A stretch of 64,000 nt of DNA from Pseudomonas syringae (GCF_023278085.1 NZ_CP066265.1:3180001-3244000); one strand, 5' to 3'. Positions 16,683 to 26,661 are shown, counted from the first letter of the stretch. Notes: a model not told the origin generated them from the sequence alone. Numbers and translations: made by a program.

Positions 16683-18026
16683 ATGCAGTCCACTTTCCGA
16701 CGCTCGACCCTGGCAGCGCTTCGCGGTTTTGCCTTGCCGAGTGATGCTATCTCCATTGTTCCTTCTGCTGCCGACTATCGGCGTTGTCTGCTGGAGAAGA
16801 TCGCTTCTGCCACGCGCCGTATCTACGTCACCGCGTTGTACCTGCAACAGGACGAGGCAGGCCAGGAAGTGCTCGACGCCCTGTATGCCGCCAAGACAGC
16901 CCGGCCAGAGCTGGATGTGGCGGTGCTGGTGGACTGGTTTCGTGCGCAGCGGGGCCTGATCGGGGCAGGACGGCAGCCGGGCAATTCGACCTGGTATCAG
17001 GCGCAAAACCTCGAATACGACGAAGAAGTGCCGATCTATGGTGTGCCCGTGCAGACCCGCGAGCTGTTTGGCGTGTTGCACCTCAAGGGCAGCGTGATTG
17101 ATGACTGCGTGCTTTACACCGGCGCGAGCATCAACAACGTCTATCTGCATAAACTCGATAAATACCGCCTCGACCGTTATCACCTGATCGAAAGCGCGCC
17201 GCTGGCCGACTCCTTCGTGAATCTGGTGCAGCAGGAAATTCTGCCGTCACCGGCGGTGCATCGTCTGGACCTGCAATCGCCACCGAGTTCGCGCAGCCTG
17301 CGTAGCGAGATTCGCGCGTTTCGCGGTGATCTGAAGCGCGCAGCCTACGACACCTCGGTGGGCGACAAGGAAAACGGCGAGTTGCGAGTGATCCCGTTGC
17401 TGGGCGTCGGCCCACGCAACAAGCTCAATCGCGTTATCTGCGACCTGATCGCCTCCAGCAAGATTCAGCTGACTATCTGCACGCCGTATTTCAACCTGCC
17501 GGTGGCCGTGACTCGCGAGATCAACAGGGCCTTGAAGCGTGGCGTGCAGGTCGACATCATCATTGGCGACAAAACCGCCAACGATTTTTTTATCGACCCG
17601 GACGAGCCGTTCAAGGTGATCTCGGCCCTGCCCTATCTGTATGAAATCAGCCTGCGACGCTTTGCGCAAAAACACCAGAAGGCGATCGCCCAGCAGCGCC
17701 TGAACGTGCATTTGTGGAAGCACGGCGATAACACCTTCCACCTCAAGGGTATCTGGGTCGATCAGCGCTATACCCTGCTGACCGGCAACAACCTGAACCC
17801 GCGCGCGTTCAATCTTGACCTGGAAAACGGCCTGCTGATCGATGACCCGCTGGGCCAGTGGACCGATCCGCGCGAGGCAGAGATCGCGCATTTGATGCGC
17901 AACACCCAACGCGTCAACCAGTACGATGAGCTCGACACCCTGGCCAACTATCCCGAAGGCGTGCGCAAGTTCCTGCGCAGGGTCAGTCGGGTCAGGGTCG
18001 AACGCTTGCTGTACCGGATTCTCTAA
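16683..18026 (+). CDS. pssA: CDP-diacylglycerol--serine O-phosphatidyltransferase
   Basis: A 447-residue enzyme of the phospholipase D superfamily (E. coli PssA type) that makes phosphatidylserine from CDP-diacylglycerol and serine, the first step to phosphatidylethanolamine. The two HKD-type motifs are visible as HLKGSVIDDCVLYTGASIN in the first half and HLKGIWVDQRYTLLTGNN in the second. There is no transmembrane segment, fitting this peripheral enzyme. The start at 16683 follows GAGAGG. Its upstream region is occupied by structured repeat copy 1 and the 11-bp array, which could influence its transcription (inference). Confidence 0.93.
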   Translation: MQSTFRRSTLAALRGFALPSDAISIVPSAADYRRCLLEKIASATRRIYVTALYLQQDEAGQEVLDALYAAKTARPELDVAVLVDWFRAQRGLIGAGRQPGNSTWYQAQNLEYDEEVPIYGVPVQTRELFGVLHLKGSVIDDCVLYTGASINNVYLHKLDKYRLDRYHLIESAPLADSFVNLVQQEILPSPAVHRLDLQSPPSSRSLRSEIRAFRGDLKRAAYDTSVGDKENGELRVIPLLGVGPRNKLNRVICDLIASSKIQLTICTPYFNLPVAVTREINRALKRGVQVDIIIGDKTANDFFIDPDEPFKVISALPYLYEISLRRFAQKHQKAIAQQRLNVHLWKHGDNTFHLKGIWVDQRYTLLTGNNLNPRAFNLDLENGLLIDDPLGQWTDPREAEIAHLMRNTQRVNQYDELDTLANYPEGVRKFLRRVSRVRVERLLYRIL

Positions 18027-18101
18027 CCCTTTACCTCACGCGGGTGACCAAGCCCTGTTAAGGCCTGGCCGCCCGCTGACGGCACTGTTCACTACCCGCC
18101 C

Positions 18102-20687
18102 TCAAGGCTGTTTGGCCCCCAACTGTTTCCACATCTTTTGCGTGATTTTGCGGCGGTTGCTGTAGCCCGCCCAAGGGTCGTCCTTGAGTGTGCTCAAGCG
18201 CTGTTGAAGGGTGGTGATGTCCCACTGCGCCGACGACGTCAGACCGGCCAGCTCATCCAGTGCAATCGGCACCGAGACCGGTAAACCCGGCCGCGCACGT
18301 ACCGAATAGGCGGTGACTGTACTGCCTCCGCGACTGTTGCGCAGGTAATCGACGAAGATCTTCCCGACCCGGTTTTTCGGCCCCATGGTGGCGGTAAAGC
18401 GCTCGGGCAACTGCCGGCTGACGAACTCGGCAATGGCTTTGGAAAACGCCTTGACGGTGTCCCAGTCGGCCTGCCGCGCCAAGGGCACGATGATGTGCAT
18501 GCCTTTGCCGCCGCTGGTCTTCAGAAAGGCTTCCAGGCCCAGCTCGTCCAGCACGGCGAGCACCATCTGGGTGGCCTCGATCATGCTCCGCCAAGGCAGC
18601 GCAGGGTCCGGATCGAGGTCGAGTACCAGGTGATCGGGCGTCTCGATTTTGTCACGTGTCGCGCCCCAGGTATGCAATTCAATGGCACCCATCTGCGTCG
18701 CACCGACCAGCGCCTGCACCGAGTCGATTTCCATCAGCGCGGCATGGCCCGGGTCCAGCGCGCGATCAAGCTGCATGATGCCTGGAATGGCCAGATGTTC
18801 GGCGTGCTTCTGGAAAAACTGCTCGCCATCGATACCTTCCGGACAGCGCAAAAGTGCCACCGGACGCTTGTTCAGGTAGGGCAGAATCCATTCGGCGATG
18901 GACTCGTAAAACTGCGCGAGTTCGATCTTCTTGGTGCCGGTCTTGCTGTCGATCACTCGATCAGCATGGCTGATGCCGGTGCCTGCCACATCGACTTTGC
19001 CCTGAGCGGTTTTCTTGCCCGCTTTGGGAGCGGCTGAAGCGGCCTGGGTTTTGCCGGCAGCCTTGGCAGGCTGGGCCTGTTCACGCACCACTTCGCTTGC
19101 AGGCTTGTCAGTGCGCAAGCCGGCGAATGCGGCCTGACGCAGAATACCCTCGCGGGTCCACTGGGCAAACTCTGCCTCGCAGACCAACTGTGGTTCCAGC
19201 CATTGCACGCCTCGCGCCTGCGCTGCGCTCAGTTTTTTTGCCAGCGGCGAGGTCTCGCGCTGCAAAGGCTGTAACTGTTTGTGCAATTGATTGAGTGTGG
19301 CCTCGTTGAAGCCAGTGCCAACCCGCCCGGCGTACACCAGGCCTTGCTTGGCGTCATTGACCGCCAGTAATAACGCGCCGAACGCCGAGCGGCTGCCCTG
19401 CGGCGCGGTATAGCCTACGATCACAAACTCCTGACGCAAACGGCATTTGAGCTTGATCCAGTCAGGATTGCGCTTGCTCACATAGGCGCTGCCGACGCGT
19501 TTGCCGATCACCCCTTCGAGGCCCATCGCAGCGGCGCTGGCAACAATGTCCTGGTGCCCGGCCTGAAACGCATCGGAGTAGCGCAGTACGCGGCTGCGTT
19601 GGTTGTCGAGCACTTGTTTCAGGGCGTCACGACGCTGCTCCAGTGGCACTTCGCGCAAATCTTCGCCACTCAGAAACGGCATGTCGAACAGGTAATACAG
19701 GATGTTCTTGCTTTGCCCCTCATCAAAGGCATTCTGCAAGCCCTGAAAGTCGGGCAACCCTTGCTCGTCGAGCACCACCACTTCGCCGTCGAACCAGCTG
19801 TCCTGCAACTTCAAGCCTTTGAGGGCCTTGACCAGTTCAGGCAGTTGATCGGTCCAGTCATTGCCGTTACGGGTGAACAGACGCACTTCGTCATCCTGGA
19901 TGCGCGTGAGCATGCGGTAGCCGTCGAACTTGATCTCGTACAGCCACTCGCCTGCGGGCGGGGCATCCACCAGCGTTGCCAGTTGTGGCGACAGCGCATC
20001 CGGGAACGCTGTTTTGACTCTTTTCGGCTCGGGTGTTGACGCTGCAACTTTTGACGTGGCAGCCTTGGCCTTGCTGGTTGCGGGCTTGGGCTTGGGCTTG
20101 GCAGACGCTGCGCGCCCTGCCCCGACGTGCGCGCCGCTGATCACGCTTTGTGGTTGTTCCTGGGTGATGTCGTACTCGGCGGCGGGTCGGGCAATCGAGT
20201 CCTTTTCCTTGATCAGCAGCCATTGTTCCTTGCTGCCGCTGCCCTTGAGCCGCGTGCGTACCAACGCCCACTCGCCGCTGAGCTTTTCGCCAACCAGCGT
20301 GAACTTGAGCTTGCCTTCCTCGTAGGTCTTTTGCGGATCGCCATGGGGTTGCCAGATACCCCTATCCCAGACGATCACGTCGCCTCCGCCATATTGTCCT
20401 TGCGGAATGCTGCCCTCGAAACCGGCGTAATCCAGCGGGTGATCTTCGACATGCACCGCCAGACGCTTTTGCTTCGGGTCCAGGCTCGGACCTTTAGGGA
20501 CCGCCCAACTCTTGAGCGTGCCATCCAGTTCCAGGCGGAAATCGTAGTGCAGGTTGCGCGCGTCGTGCTTTTGAATCACAAAGCTCAGTGCACCGTCGCG
20601 CGCCTTACCCTTGCGTTTACTCTCGGCGGGTTCGGAGGTGACATCAAAATTGCGCTTGCGTGTGTATTCACTGGCTGGCTTGGCCAT
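18102..20687 (-). CDS. ligD: multifunctional DNA ligase D for non-homologous end joining
   Basis: An 861-residue enzyme with the phosphoesterase-ligase-polymerase order found in Pseudomonas. The N-terminal 3'-phosphoesterase spans about residues 30-175 (QKHDARNLHYDFRLELDG). A lysine/alanine-rich linker covers about 190-225. The ATP-dependent ligase domain carries the adenylated Lys253 in YEIKFDGYR. After a second Ala/Lys-rich linker, the primase-polymerase domain occupies the last 280 residues (LVLDLDPDPALPW with metal-binding Asp; LKTSGGKGMHIIVPL). The ATG at 20687 has GGAGA upstream; an in-frame start at 20711 would add eight residues. The gene lies 36 bases after ku, forming a two-gene repair unit. 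Confidence 0.95.
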   Translation of the reverse strand: MAKPASEYTRKRNFDVTSEPAESKRKGKARDGALSFVIQKHDARNLHYDFRLELDGTLKSWAVPKGPSLDPKQKRLAVHVEDHPLDYAGFEGSIPQGQYGGGDVIVWDRGIWQPHGDPQKTYEEGKLKFTLVGEKLSGEWALVRTRLKGSGSKEQWLLIKEKDSIARPAAEYDITQEQPQSVISGAHVGAGRAASAKPKPKPATSKAKAATSKVAASTPEPKRVKTAFPDALSPQLATLVDAPPAGEWLYEIKFDGYRMLTRIQDDEVRLFTRNGNDWTDQLPELVKALKGLKLQDSWFDGEVVVLDEQGLPDFQGLQNAFDEGQSKNILYYLFDMPFLSGEDLREVPLEQRRDALKQVLDNQRSRVLRYSDAFQAGHQDIVASAAAMGLEGVIGKRVGSAYVSKRNPDWIKLKCRLRQEFVIVGYTAPQGSRSAFGALLLAVNDAKQGLVYAGRVGTGFNEATLNQLHKQLQPLQRETSPLAKKLSAAQARGVQWLEPQLVCEAEFAQWTREGILRQAAFAGLRTDKPASEVVREQAQPAKAAGKTQAASAAPKAGKKTAQGKVDVAGTGISHADRVIDSKTGTKKIELAQFYESIAEWILPYLNKRPVALLRCPEGIDGEQFFQKHAEHLAIPGIMQLDRALDPGHAALMEIDSVQALVGATQMGAIELHTWGATRDKIETPDHLVLDLDPDPALPWRSMIEATQMVLAVLDELGLEAFLKTSGGKGMHIIVPLARQADWDTVKAFSKAIAEFVSRQLPERFTATMGPKNRVGKIFVDYLRNSRGGSTVTAYSVRARPGLPVSVPIALDELAGLTSSAQWDITTLQQRLSTLKDDPWAGYSNRRKITQKMWKQLGAKQP

Positions 20688-20723
20688 GGCCGGTTTCTCC
20701 AGAGGGATCAAGGGGCTTTTGGC

Positions 20724-21635
20724 TCAGGATGCTTTGCCGGTTTTCTTGCGCGCAGCGGGCCGCTTGGGTTTGCTCTCATCCTTGGCAGCAGACTTGTCAC
20801 CAGCTTTGGCGGCGGGCTTGCTTGCCCTGGGCTTGCCCGTACTGCTCTTGCCCGCCAGGCTGCGGCGCAGCAGGTCGGTGAGGTCGATGACATCAGCACT
20901 TTTGCGCTCTTCCTCGCCCGGATCGGTCTCGACCTCTTCGATCTTGCCTTCGCTGGCCTTGGTTGCGACCAGTTTCATGATCTTTTCCTGAAAGGTATCG
21001 CGGTACTTTTCCGGCTCCCAGTCTGCGCTCATGTCCTTGACCAGCCGCTTGGCCATGTCGCGCTCGCTCTTGTTCAACTGCGCGTCGGTCACCGCCTCAC
21101 TCAGTTCCAGCGCATCGAGTTCGCGGACATCGGCGGGCCAGCGCAGGATCACCATCACCAGTGCCGATTCCAGCGGCATGACCGCCGCCAGGTGCTCACG
21201 GGTGTGCAGCACGACGTTGGCCAGCGCGACCTTTTTGGTATCAATCAGGGTTTCGCGCAACAGCGCGTAGACTTTTTCGCCGCGCTTGTCCGGGGTCAGA
21301 AAGTAAGGCGTATCGATGTTCTGCAAGGGAATCTGCTGACTGTCGACAAAGGCGAATATGTCAATGGTCTGCGTCGATTTGGGGTGCGAAGAGCGTATTT
21401 CCTCTTCGCTGAGCACTACATAACGATCTTTCTCGTGCAGTACGCCCTTGACGATATTTTCCTTGGTGACTTCCTTGCCGGTGACCTTGTTGATCCGCTT
21501 GTAGCCGACCGGGTCCATGCTGCGTTTGTCGAGCCAGTCGAAATCAACGCTGTTCGACGTCGTCGCAGACACCAGCGCGACGGGAATATGCACCAGTCCA
21601 AAGCTGATCGCGCCTTTCCAGATTGCCCTTGCCAT
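20724..21635 (-). CDS. ku: Ku end-binding protein
   Basis: A 303-residue bacterial Ku homologue, a homodimeric ring that binds double-strand ends and recruits LigD. It begins with the canonical MARAIWKGAISFGLVHIPVALVSATT and carries the Ku core to about residue 255. The tail after that is rich in Lys, Ala and Pro, the usual C-terminal DNA-binding extension. The start at 21635 is chosen because AGGAG precedes it and the family starts there; the frame continues open to 21713. Transcribed with ligD. Confidence 0.95.
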   Translation of the reverse strand: MARAIWKGAISFGLVHIPVALVSATTSNSVDFDWLDKRSMDPVGYKRINKVTGKEVTKENIVKGVLHEKDRYVVLSEEEIRSSHPKSTQTIDIFAFVDSQQIPLQNIDTPYFLTPDKRGEKVYALLRETLIDTKKVALANVVLHTREHLAAVMPLESALVMVILRWPADVRELDALELSEAVTDAQLNKSERDMAKRLVKDMSADWEPEKYRDTFQEKIMKLVATKASEGKIEEVETDPGEEERKSADVIDLTDLLRRSLAGKSSTGKPRASKPAAKAGDKSAAKDESKPKRPAARKKTGKAS

Positions 21636-21849
21636 GGTCTGACTCCTGTTGATCGTGAACAGGTGACTGGACAGGCCTGACAAAAGTTTCGGCAGCCTGA
21701 CGAGCGCCGCCAAACGCCTGCACCAGAAGGCTTTATAAGGGATTAGCCATTGCCAGCGTCGCCGTCATATTCCTTAACGATCTAAAAATATGGTTTAACG
21801 TTCTTTTGCGGAATAAATCAGACGTTCTATAAATGGCCCACCTCGAACG

Positions 21850-21878
21850 CTGTTGGCAGACTGTCTGCAAGCCAACAG
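21850..21878 (+). promoter_or_regulatory. nested palindrome overlapping a sigma-54 promoter candidate of ssuD
   Basis: TTGGCAGACTGTCTGCA (21853-21869) has GG-N10-GC spacing and fits a -24/-12 promoter. It coincides with an inner palindrome GCAGAC-T-GTCTGC (21856-21868) and an outer one CTGTTGGC (21850-21857) / GCCAACAG (21871-21878). The ssuD ATG is 48 bases further on. The outer arms resemble the palindrome upstream of ssuE. The element could therefore be a promoter, an activator site, or both. Confidence 0.5.
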
Positions 21879-21925
21879 TAGGTCCCGTCAGCTCTCGTTG
21901 AGCTGATCACTCCCAAGGATTTGTC

Positions 21926-23065
21926 ATGAACGTTTTCTGGTTTCTTCCGACTCACGGCGACGGCCACTATCTGGGCACCACCAAGGGCGCGCGCCCGGTC
22001 ACCCTGAATTACCTGAAGCAGGTGGCGCAGGCTGCCGACGATCTGGGCTACTACGGGGTGCTGATACCTACTGGCCGCTCCTGTGAAGATTCATGGGTGA
22101 TCGCCTCGGCACTGGTGCCGCTGACCGAGCGTTTGAAGTACCTGGTGGCAATCCGTCCGGGGATCATCTCCCCGACTGTTTCGGCGCGTATGGCCGCCAC
22201 GCTGGATCGTCTGTCCGGTGGCCGCCTGCTGATCAACGTAGTGACCGGCGGCGATCCTGACGAGAACCGGGGTGACGGCAGCTTTCTTGATCACAGCGAG
22301 CGCTATGAAGTCACCGACGAATTCCTGCAGATCTGGCGTCGCGTATTGCAAGGCGAAGCCGTCGACTTCGAAGGCAAACACTTGCGCGTACAGAACGCCA
22401 AGGCGCTGTACCCGCCGATCCAGAAACCTTATCCGCCGCTGTATTTTGGCGGTTCTTCGGACGCGGCACATGATCTGGCCGCCGACCAGGTGGACGTCTA
22501 CCTGACCTGGGGCGAGCCGCCAGCAGCCGTCGCGCAGAAGCTGGCCGATGTACGGGAACGTGCAGCACGCAAGGGCCGTACCGTGAAGTTCGGCATTCGT
22601 CTGCATGTGATCGTCCGGGAAACCAGTGAAGAAGCCTGGAAAGCCGCCAGCACCCTGATCGAGCACATCAGCGACGAAACCATTCAGGCGGCGCAGAAAT
22701 CCTTCTCGCGCTTTGACTCGGAAGGCCAGCGACGCATGGCGGCACTGCACGACGGGCGCCGCGACAATCTGGAAATCGCCCCCAATCTGTGGGCAGGTGT
22801 GGGCCTGGTTCGTGGCGGCGCGGGCACAGCGTTGGTCGGCAACCCGCAGGAAGTAGCGGAACGCATCAAGGAATACGCGGACCTGGGCATCGAAAGCTTC
22901 ATCTTTTCCGGCTATCCGCACCTGGAAGAAGCCTACCGTTTCGCCGAACTGGTGTTCCCGCTGCTGCCTGAGCCTTATGCCAGCCTGGCGGGGCGTGGCA
23001 TCACCAATCTGACGGGGCCGTTTGGCGAAATGATCGCCAACGATCTGCCCCCGCAGGCCAAGTGA
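21926..23065 (+). CDS. ssuD: FMNH2-dependent alkanesulfonate monooxygenase
   Basis: A 379-residue bacterial-luciferase-like TIM-barrel enzyme that releases sulfite from alkanesulfonates using reduced FMN and oxygen. The N-terminus [23 protein letters not shown] and the stretch [19 protein letters not shown] are characteristic of SsuD/MsuD. No ABC transporter (ssuABC) or ssuE is adjacent; the FMN reductase lies at 4.4 kb. The stop overlaps the ATG of the sigma-54 activator gene (TGATG), so the two are cotranslated. Expression probably depends on sulfate starvation through that activator (inference). Confidence 0.93.
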   Translation: MNVFWFLPTHGDGHYLGTTKGARPVTLNYLKQVAQAADDLGYYGVLIPTGRSCEDSWVIASALVPLTERLKYLVAIRPGIISPTVSARMAATLDRLSGGRLLINVVTGGDPDENRGDGSFLDHSERYEVTDEFLQIWRRVLQGEAVDFEGKHLRVQNAKALYPPIQKPYPPLYFGGSSDAAHDLAADQVDVYLTWGEPPAAVAQKLADVRERAARKGRTVKFGIRLHVIVRETSEEAWKAASTLIEHISDETIQAAQKSFSRFDSEGQRRMAALHDGRRDNLEIAPNLWAGVGLVRGGAGTALVGNPQEVAERIKEYADLGIESFIFSGYPHLEEAYRFAELVFPLLPEPYASLAGRGITNLTGPFGEMIANDLPPQAK

Positions 23066-24171
23066 TGTCCGGGCAACTGCTGACCTTACCGCACTCGCCT
23101 GCGCTGGCGACCTCGATCAGGGCCACCGCGCAGGTGTTCGAAGACCCGAAGTCCAGAGCCCTGCTCGCTCACGTGCGACAAGTTGCACCGAGCGACGCCA
23201 GCGTGCTGATCATCGGCGAGACCGGCACTGGCAAGGAGTTGGTTGCAAGGCATGTCCACGAGTTGAGCGCGCGGCGTGACAAGCCGTTTGTGGCCGTCAA
23301 CTGCGGCGCCTTTTCCGAGAATCTGATCGAGGCCGAGCTGTTCGGCCACGACAAAGGGGCATTTACCGGTGCAATCAGCGCCAAGGCCGGCTGGTTTGAA
23401 GAGGCCAACGGCGGCACGCTGTTTCTTGACGAGATCGGCGATTTGCCCATGACCCTTCAGGTCAAGCTGCTGCGCGTGCTTCAGGAACGCGAAGTGGTGC
23501 GGCTGGGTTCGCGCAAAAGTATTCCGATTGATGTGCGCGTGCTGGCGGCCACCAATGTGCAACTGGAAAAAGCCATCAACGCAGGGCATTTTCGCGAGGA
23601 CCTGTATTACCGGCTGGACGTGGTCAACCTGGAACTGAGCCCGCTGCGCGAGCGGCCGGGGGATATTCTGCCGCTGGCCCGGCACTTCATCGAGGTCTAC
23701 AGCCAGCGCCTGCGACATGGCCCGGTGCGGATCAGCGAGGAAGCCGAACACAAGCTCAAGACGTACAGCTGGCCAGGCAATATCCGCGAGCTGGAAAACG
23801 TCATTCATCACACCTTGCTGGTCTGCCGTGACGGCATCATCCAGCGTGATGACCTGCGCATGTCGAACCTTAGAATCGAGCGGCAGGACGAATACGGCCA
23901 GGCCGACGAATCCGCCGAGCAGTTGCTCAATCGCGCGTTTCAGAAGCTGTTCGAGGAACAGGCAGGCGCCTTGCACGAGAAGGTCGAGGACACGCTGCTG
24001 CGAACGGCCTATCGTTTCTGCCACCACAATCAGGTGCATACCGCCAGCCTGCTCGGCCTGACGCGGAACGTGACGCGCACGCGCCTGATCAAGATCGGCG
24101 AACTAGCGGTCAATAAGCGCAGGCCGGGTGAGAATGTGCAGGGTGACCGGATGTTGCATTTGTCGGTATGA
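23065..24171 (+). CDS. SfnR-like sigma-54-dependent transcriptional activator
   Basis: A 368-residue enhancer-binding protein made of just an AAA+ domain and a C-terminal Fis-type HTH, with no receiver or GAF sensor domain. Motifs: Walker A GETGTGKE, the sigma-54 contact loop GAFTGA, Walker [12 protein letters not shown], and [12 protein letters not shown]. The HTH lies around [15 protein letters not shown]. Lacking a sensor, its activity is probably set by its expression level, as described for SfnR in sulfone metabolism. The ATG at 23065 shares its A with the ssuD stop; an overlapping GTG at 23062 adds one residue. Likely targets are the sigma-54 elements at ssuD and ssuE. Confidence 0.88.
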   Translation: MSGQLLTLPHSPALATSIRATAQVFEDPKSRALLAHVRQVAPSDASVLIIGETGTGKELVARHVHELSARRDKPFVAVNCGAFSENLIEAELFGHDKGAFTGAISAKAGWFEEANGGTLFLDEIGDLPMTLQVKLLRVLQEREVVRLGSRKSIPIDVRVLAATNVQLEKAINAGHFREDLYYRLDVVNLELSPLRERPGDILPLARHFIEVYSQRLRHGPVRISEEAEHKLKTYSWPGNIRELENVIHHTLLVCRDGIIQRDDLRMSNLRIERQDEYGQADESAEQLLNRAFQKLFEEQAGALHEKVEDTLLRTAYRFCHHNQVHTASLLGLTRNVTRTRLIKIGELAVNKRRPGENVQGDRMLHLSV

Positions 24172-24609
24172 GTGTGGGAATGCAGTTCTTAACGCTCAGC
24201 GTCACACAGAGGTTTTGCGAGGTCGGTTAGATATGTTTTCGACTCAAGGCACCTTTTCGCCCCTCGGCGACCTACTTTGATGGGGCCAAAGTAGGCAAAC
24301 CCCCAGGCTCCGTTTCCGGCCCGACTTCGTCGGGTTCCTTCGCCCTGTCACTGATCCGGGGGTCGCCGCAACGGGCCATCCATGGCCCGGTGCGGCTTGC
24401 TCGGCGTCCTGCCGAGCATCCCCCGGATCAGTGTCAGGGCTCAGCCGTCACTTACGTCGCAATCGGCGTCGTCAGTGCCATCGTGGTTGAAAAGCACATC
24501 TAAAGCTAAAGCATTATCACGGATATGTGACGCAGAGCGTTACAACGGGCATTTACATGCTGAAGCGTGAGAAACGAGAGGTATCTGGAAGAACACTTAT
24601 CATGACTCT
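24172..24609. other. 438-base convergent gap filled by structured repeat
   Basis: The gap between the stop of the sigma-54 activator gene and that of the FAD protein gene is almost entirely occupied by repeat copy 2 (24190-24542). About 65 bases follow, resembling an inverted REP half (GCGTGAGAAACGAGA). I see no gene and no separate terminator; the repeat's stems may themselves end transcription. Confidence 0.65.
24190..24542 (+). repeat. structured dispersed repeat, copy 2, with inverted REP-type ends
   Basis: The element runs from TAACGCTCAGCGTCACA to the inverted TGTGACGCAGAGCGTTA, so both ends match the REP end motif. Between them: hairpin CCTACTTTG/CAAAGTAGG (24271-24295), CCCGAC-TTC-GTCGGG (24321-24335), and an outer stem 24342-24362 with 24420-24440 (one T-T mismatch) enclosing CGGGCCA/TGGCCCG and TGCTCGGC/GCCGAGCA (24398-24418). 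Differences from copy 1 fall on both strands of stems, preserving pairing. Confidence 0.87.
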
Positions 24610-26022
24610 TCAGGCCAGGGAAGCCAGACGCATTGCCAGCGCTTTGGCCTGAATCGCTACGTCGGTGACTGCAGTGCTTTCCCACCACATGCCGCGCAAT
24701 GGCGGGCCCATGGCGAACAGGCGGGAGGCGTACCGACCTTGTTCATCGAGCACCGCGCCACCTGCGTCGGCGGCGATGCCCAGTGCCAGTGGGCCGGGTT
24801 GAATCAGCCCTCGTGCCAGCAACTGGCGAGGCAACGGACGGTCCACGCGACGCCAGTCGTATTCGATGCCGGTGGAATTTACCAGCGCATCACCCAATAG
24901 CACTGAGGGCTCACTTTCGCCCCGACAGCGCACGCGGATCTGCACCTGCCCGGAAGGCAGACTCGCAACACCCTGCAAGGACGCCGCCTCAATGCTCAAC
25001 CTTCCCTGCCTGACCAGCCTGGCCAGCAGCGCGGCACTCGGCGGCGGCGAGCGATGGTGGTGGCTTTCCCACCACGGCCGCACGTGGCGTACGAACTGTC
25101 GACGCTGCCTGTCGGTCGCCTGATTCCAGAGCCGGCCGACATTGGCGCGCACGGTATCCAGCGGGGCCTGCCAGTCGATCCCGCTTTCGATGGCCAGTTC
25201 GCATTGTTCACGCACCTTGCGCAGCAACTGCCGGGTCGTGCGGATACTGGTGTCCTGGGCCAGAAAGTCAGACCACTCCGGCGGCTGCCGACGCACGTGA
25301 GGCAGCAGACCGTGGCGCGACAAGACCTGAATCGGGCCGCGATGCCCGGCTTTTTCAAGCGACACTACCGTGTCGACCATGGTCAGCCCGGAGCCAATGA
25401 TCATGACCTTCGCCTGCGGATCAAGCTGGCGCATGGCAGCCACATCCCAAGGGTCCAGACCCGCCGTATTCAGCCCGTTCGACTCGCGCAACGGAGTACG
25501 TGAAGCGGCGTACATGCCGGTGGCCAGCACGGCACGCTGGCCACGAAGCACAGAACCGTCCGCCAACGTAATACTGACACCGGTGTCGTCAGGCTGAACA
25601 TCAACCGCTTCACCTTGCACATGCTCGACCGTCGAGCCATGCACCGCTCCGACGGCGCTGGCCTCGCGCAAGCGCTGCTGCACGTAGAGACCGAACACGC
25701 CACGCGGTGGAAACAGCTCGGCCACCGGTACTTTCTGCTCTACGGATTCGGGCCAGCCGCCCTCGGCCAGATACCCGGACAGCCAATCGGTGAGGTCATC
25801 GGGGTTGTCCGGATCAACGCTCATGCGCGCCGCGTTGCCATTGAGCGTGTGCCCCGGTTCGGTCGCGCTGTAGGCCTCGCCACGACCCAGCTCGCGGCGG
25901 GTCTCGATGATCAGGATCCGACGCTGACCCGGTCGGCGTAACAGCTGCACAGCCAGCATGCTGCCGCTCAAGCCGCCACCAATGATCAGAATATCGGCCG
26001 TCTGGTTGTGCTCGTCACTCAT
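24610..26022 (-). CDS. FAD/NAD(P)-binding protein (NAD_binding_9-like)
   Basis: A 470-residue flavoprotein-like oxidoreductase. The N-terminal dinucleotide fold is ILIIGGGLSGSMLAVQLL, and a second GxGxxxxD-type loop appears as VMIIGSGLTMVDTVV near the middle, with ATGM in between. This pattern fits the FAD-NAD(P)-binding proteins whose substrates are mostly unknown. It is the second gene of a leftward pair with the XRE-cupin regulator, 69 bases after it. The repeat at 24190-24542 lies just beyond its stop. Function unassigned. Confidence 0.82.
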   Translation of the reverse strand: MSDEHNQTADILIIGGGLSGSMLAVQLLRRPGQRRILIIETRRELGRGEAYSATEPGHTLNGNAARMSVDPDNPDDLTDWLSGYLAEGGWPESVEQKVPVAELFPPRGVFGLYVQQRLREASAVGAVHGSTVEHVQGEAVDVQPDDTGVSITLADGSVLRGQRAVLATGMYAASRTPLRESNGLNTAGLDPWDVAAMRQLDPQAKVMIIGSGLTMVDTVVSLEKAGHRGPIQVLSRHGLLPHVRRQPPEWSDFLAQDTSIRTTRQLLRKVREQCELAIESGIDWQAPLDTVRANVGRLWNQATDRQRRQFVRHVRPWWESHHHRSPPPSAALLARLVRQGRLSIEAASLQGVASLPSGQVQIRVRCRGESEPSVLLGDALVNSTGIEYDWRRVDRPLPRQLLARGLIQPGPLALGIAADAGGAVLDEQGRYASRLFAMGPPLRGMWWESTAVTDVAIQAKALAMRLASLA

Positions 26023-26091
26023 CGAACAACGCCTCGGTCGGGTTGTAATAAAGTCGGATGTACTCGTCGGGTGTGCTGAAGGATAAGCGCG

Positions 26092-26661
26092 TTACAACAC
26101 CACGTTGCGCACGAAACGCAACGGCACCACGCCTTCGTTGCAATAACGGTGCGGCTGATTGCTGGGAAACATGAAGAACTCACCCGGCCCGATCTGCTGC
26201 GCTGCACCCTGCTCGGCCAGACGCAGCGTCAGGTGCCCTTCTACCACGTACACCTGCTCACTCCAGCCGTCGGGATCAGCTTCCGATGCGTAGGCGTCTC
26301 CCGGCTCAAGGCAGAACTCCCAGAGTTCGACTTCGCGCCGGGCAATCGCCTTGGCCAGCAACACCGCTTTGCTGCCAGCAATCGTACCCTCCCAGGCCAG
26401 CTCGTTGATACGGCTATGATCACGGCTTTCAGGGGCCTGAATCAGATCACTGAATGCAACTCCGAGCGCCTCGGCGACACGGTCCAGCGTCGCCAGGCTG
26501 ACATTTTTCTCGCCGGCCTCGATGGCCACCAGCATGCGTCGGCTGACACCGGATTTATCCGCCAGAGCGGTCTGGCTGAGGTCTGCCGCATTGCGCAGAC
26601 GCCTTACGTTCTGGCTGACATGTTGCAGCACCGGCGCGCGTCGGGGGTTTTCTTTGTGCAT
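26092..26661 (-). CDS. XRE-family regulator with C-terminal cupin sensor
   Basis: A 189-residue regulator. An HTH_3 domain covers about residues 12-70 (VRRLRNAADLSQTALADKSGVSRRMLVAIEAG), and a small cupin barrel occupies about residues 110-185 (GEFFMFPSNQPHRYCNEG), the usual XRE-cupin architecture for small-metabolite sensing. I prefer the ATG at 26661; an in-frame GTG at 26673 adds four residues and neither has a strong ribosome site. It is divergent from an EamA transporter and upstream of the FAD protein; it probably controls one or both (inference). Confidence 0.85.
   Translation of the reverse strand: MHKENPRRAPVLQHVSQNVRRLRNAADLSQTALADKSGVSRRMLVAIEAGEKNVSLATLDRVAEALGVAFSDLIQAPESRDHSRINELAWEGTIAGSKAVLLAKAIARREVELWEFCLEPGDAYASEADPDGWSEQVYVVEGHLTLRLAEQGAAQQIGPGEFFMFPSNQPHRYCNEGVVPLRFVRNVVL

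Noticed and set aside
20127..21680. 517-codon open frame opposite ligD and ku
   Set aside because: Shadow of two clearly identified genes; composition is typical of an antisense translation and no domain is visible.
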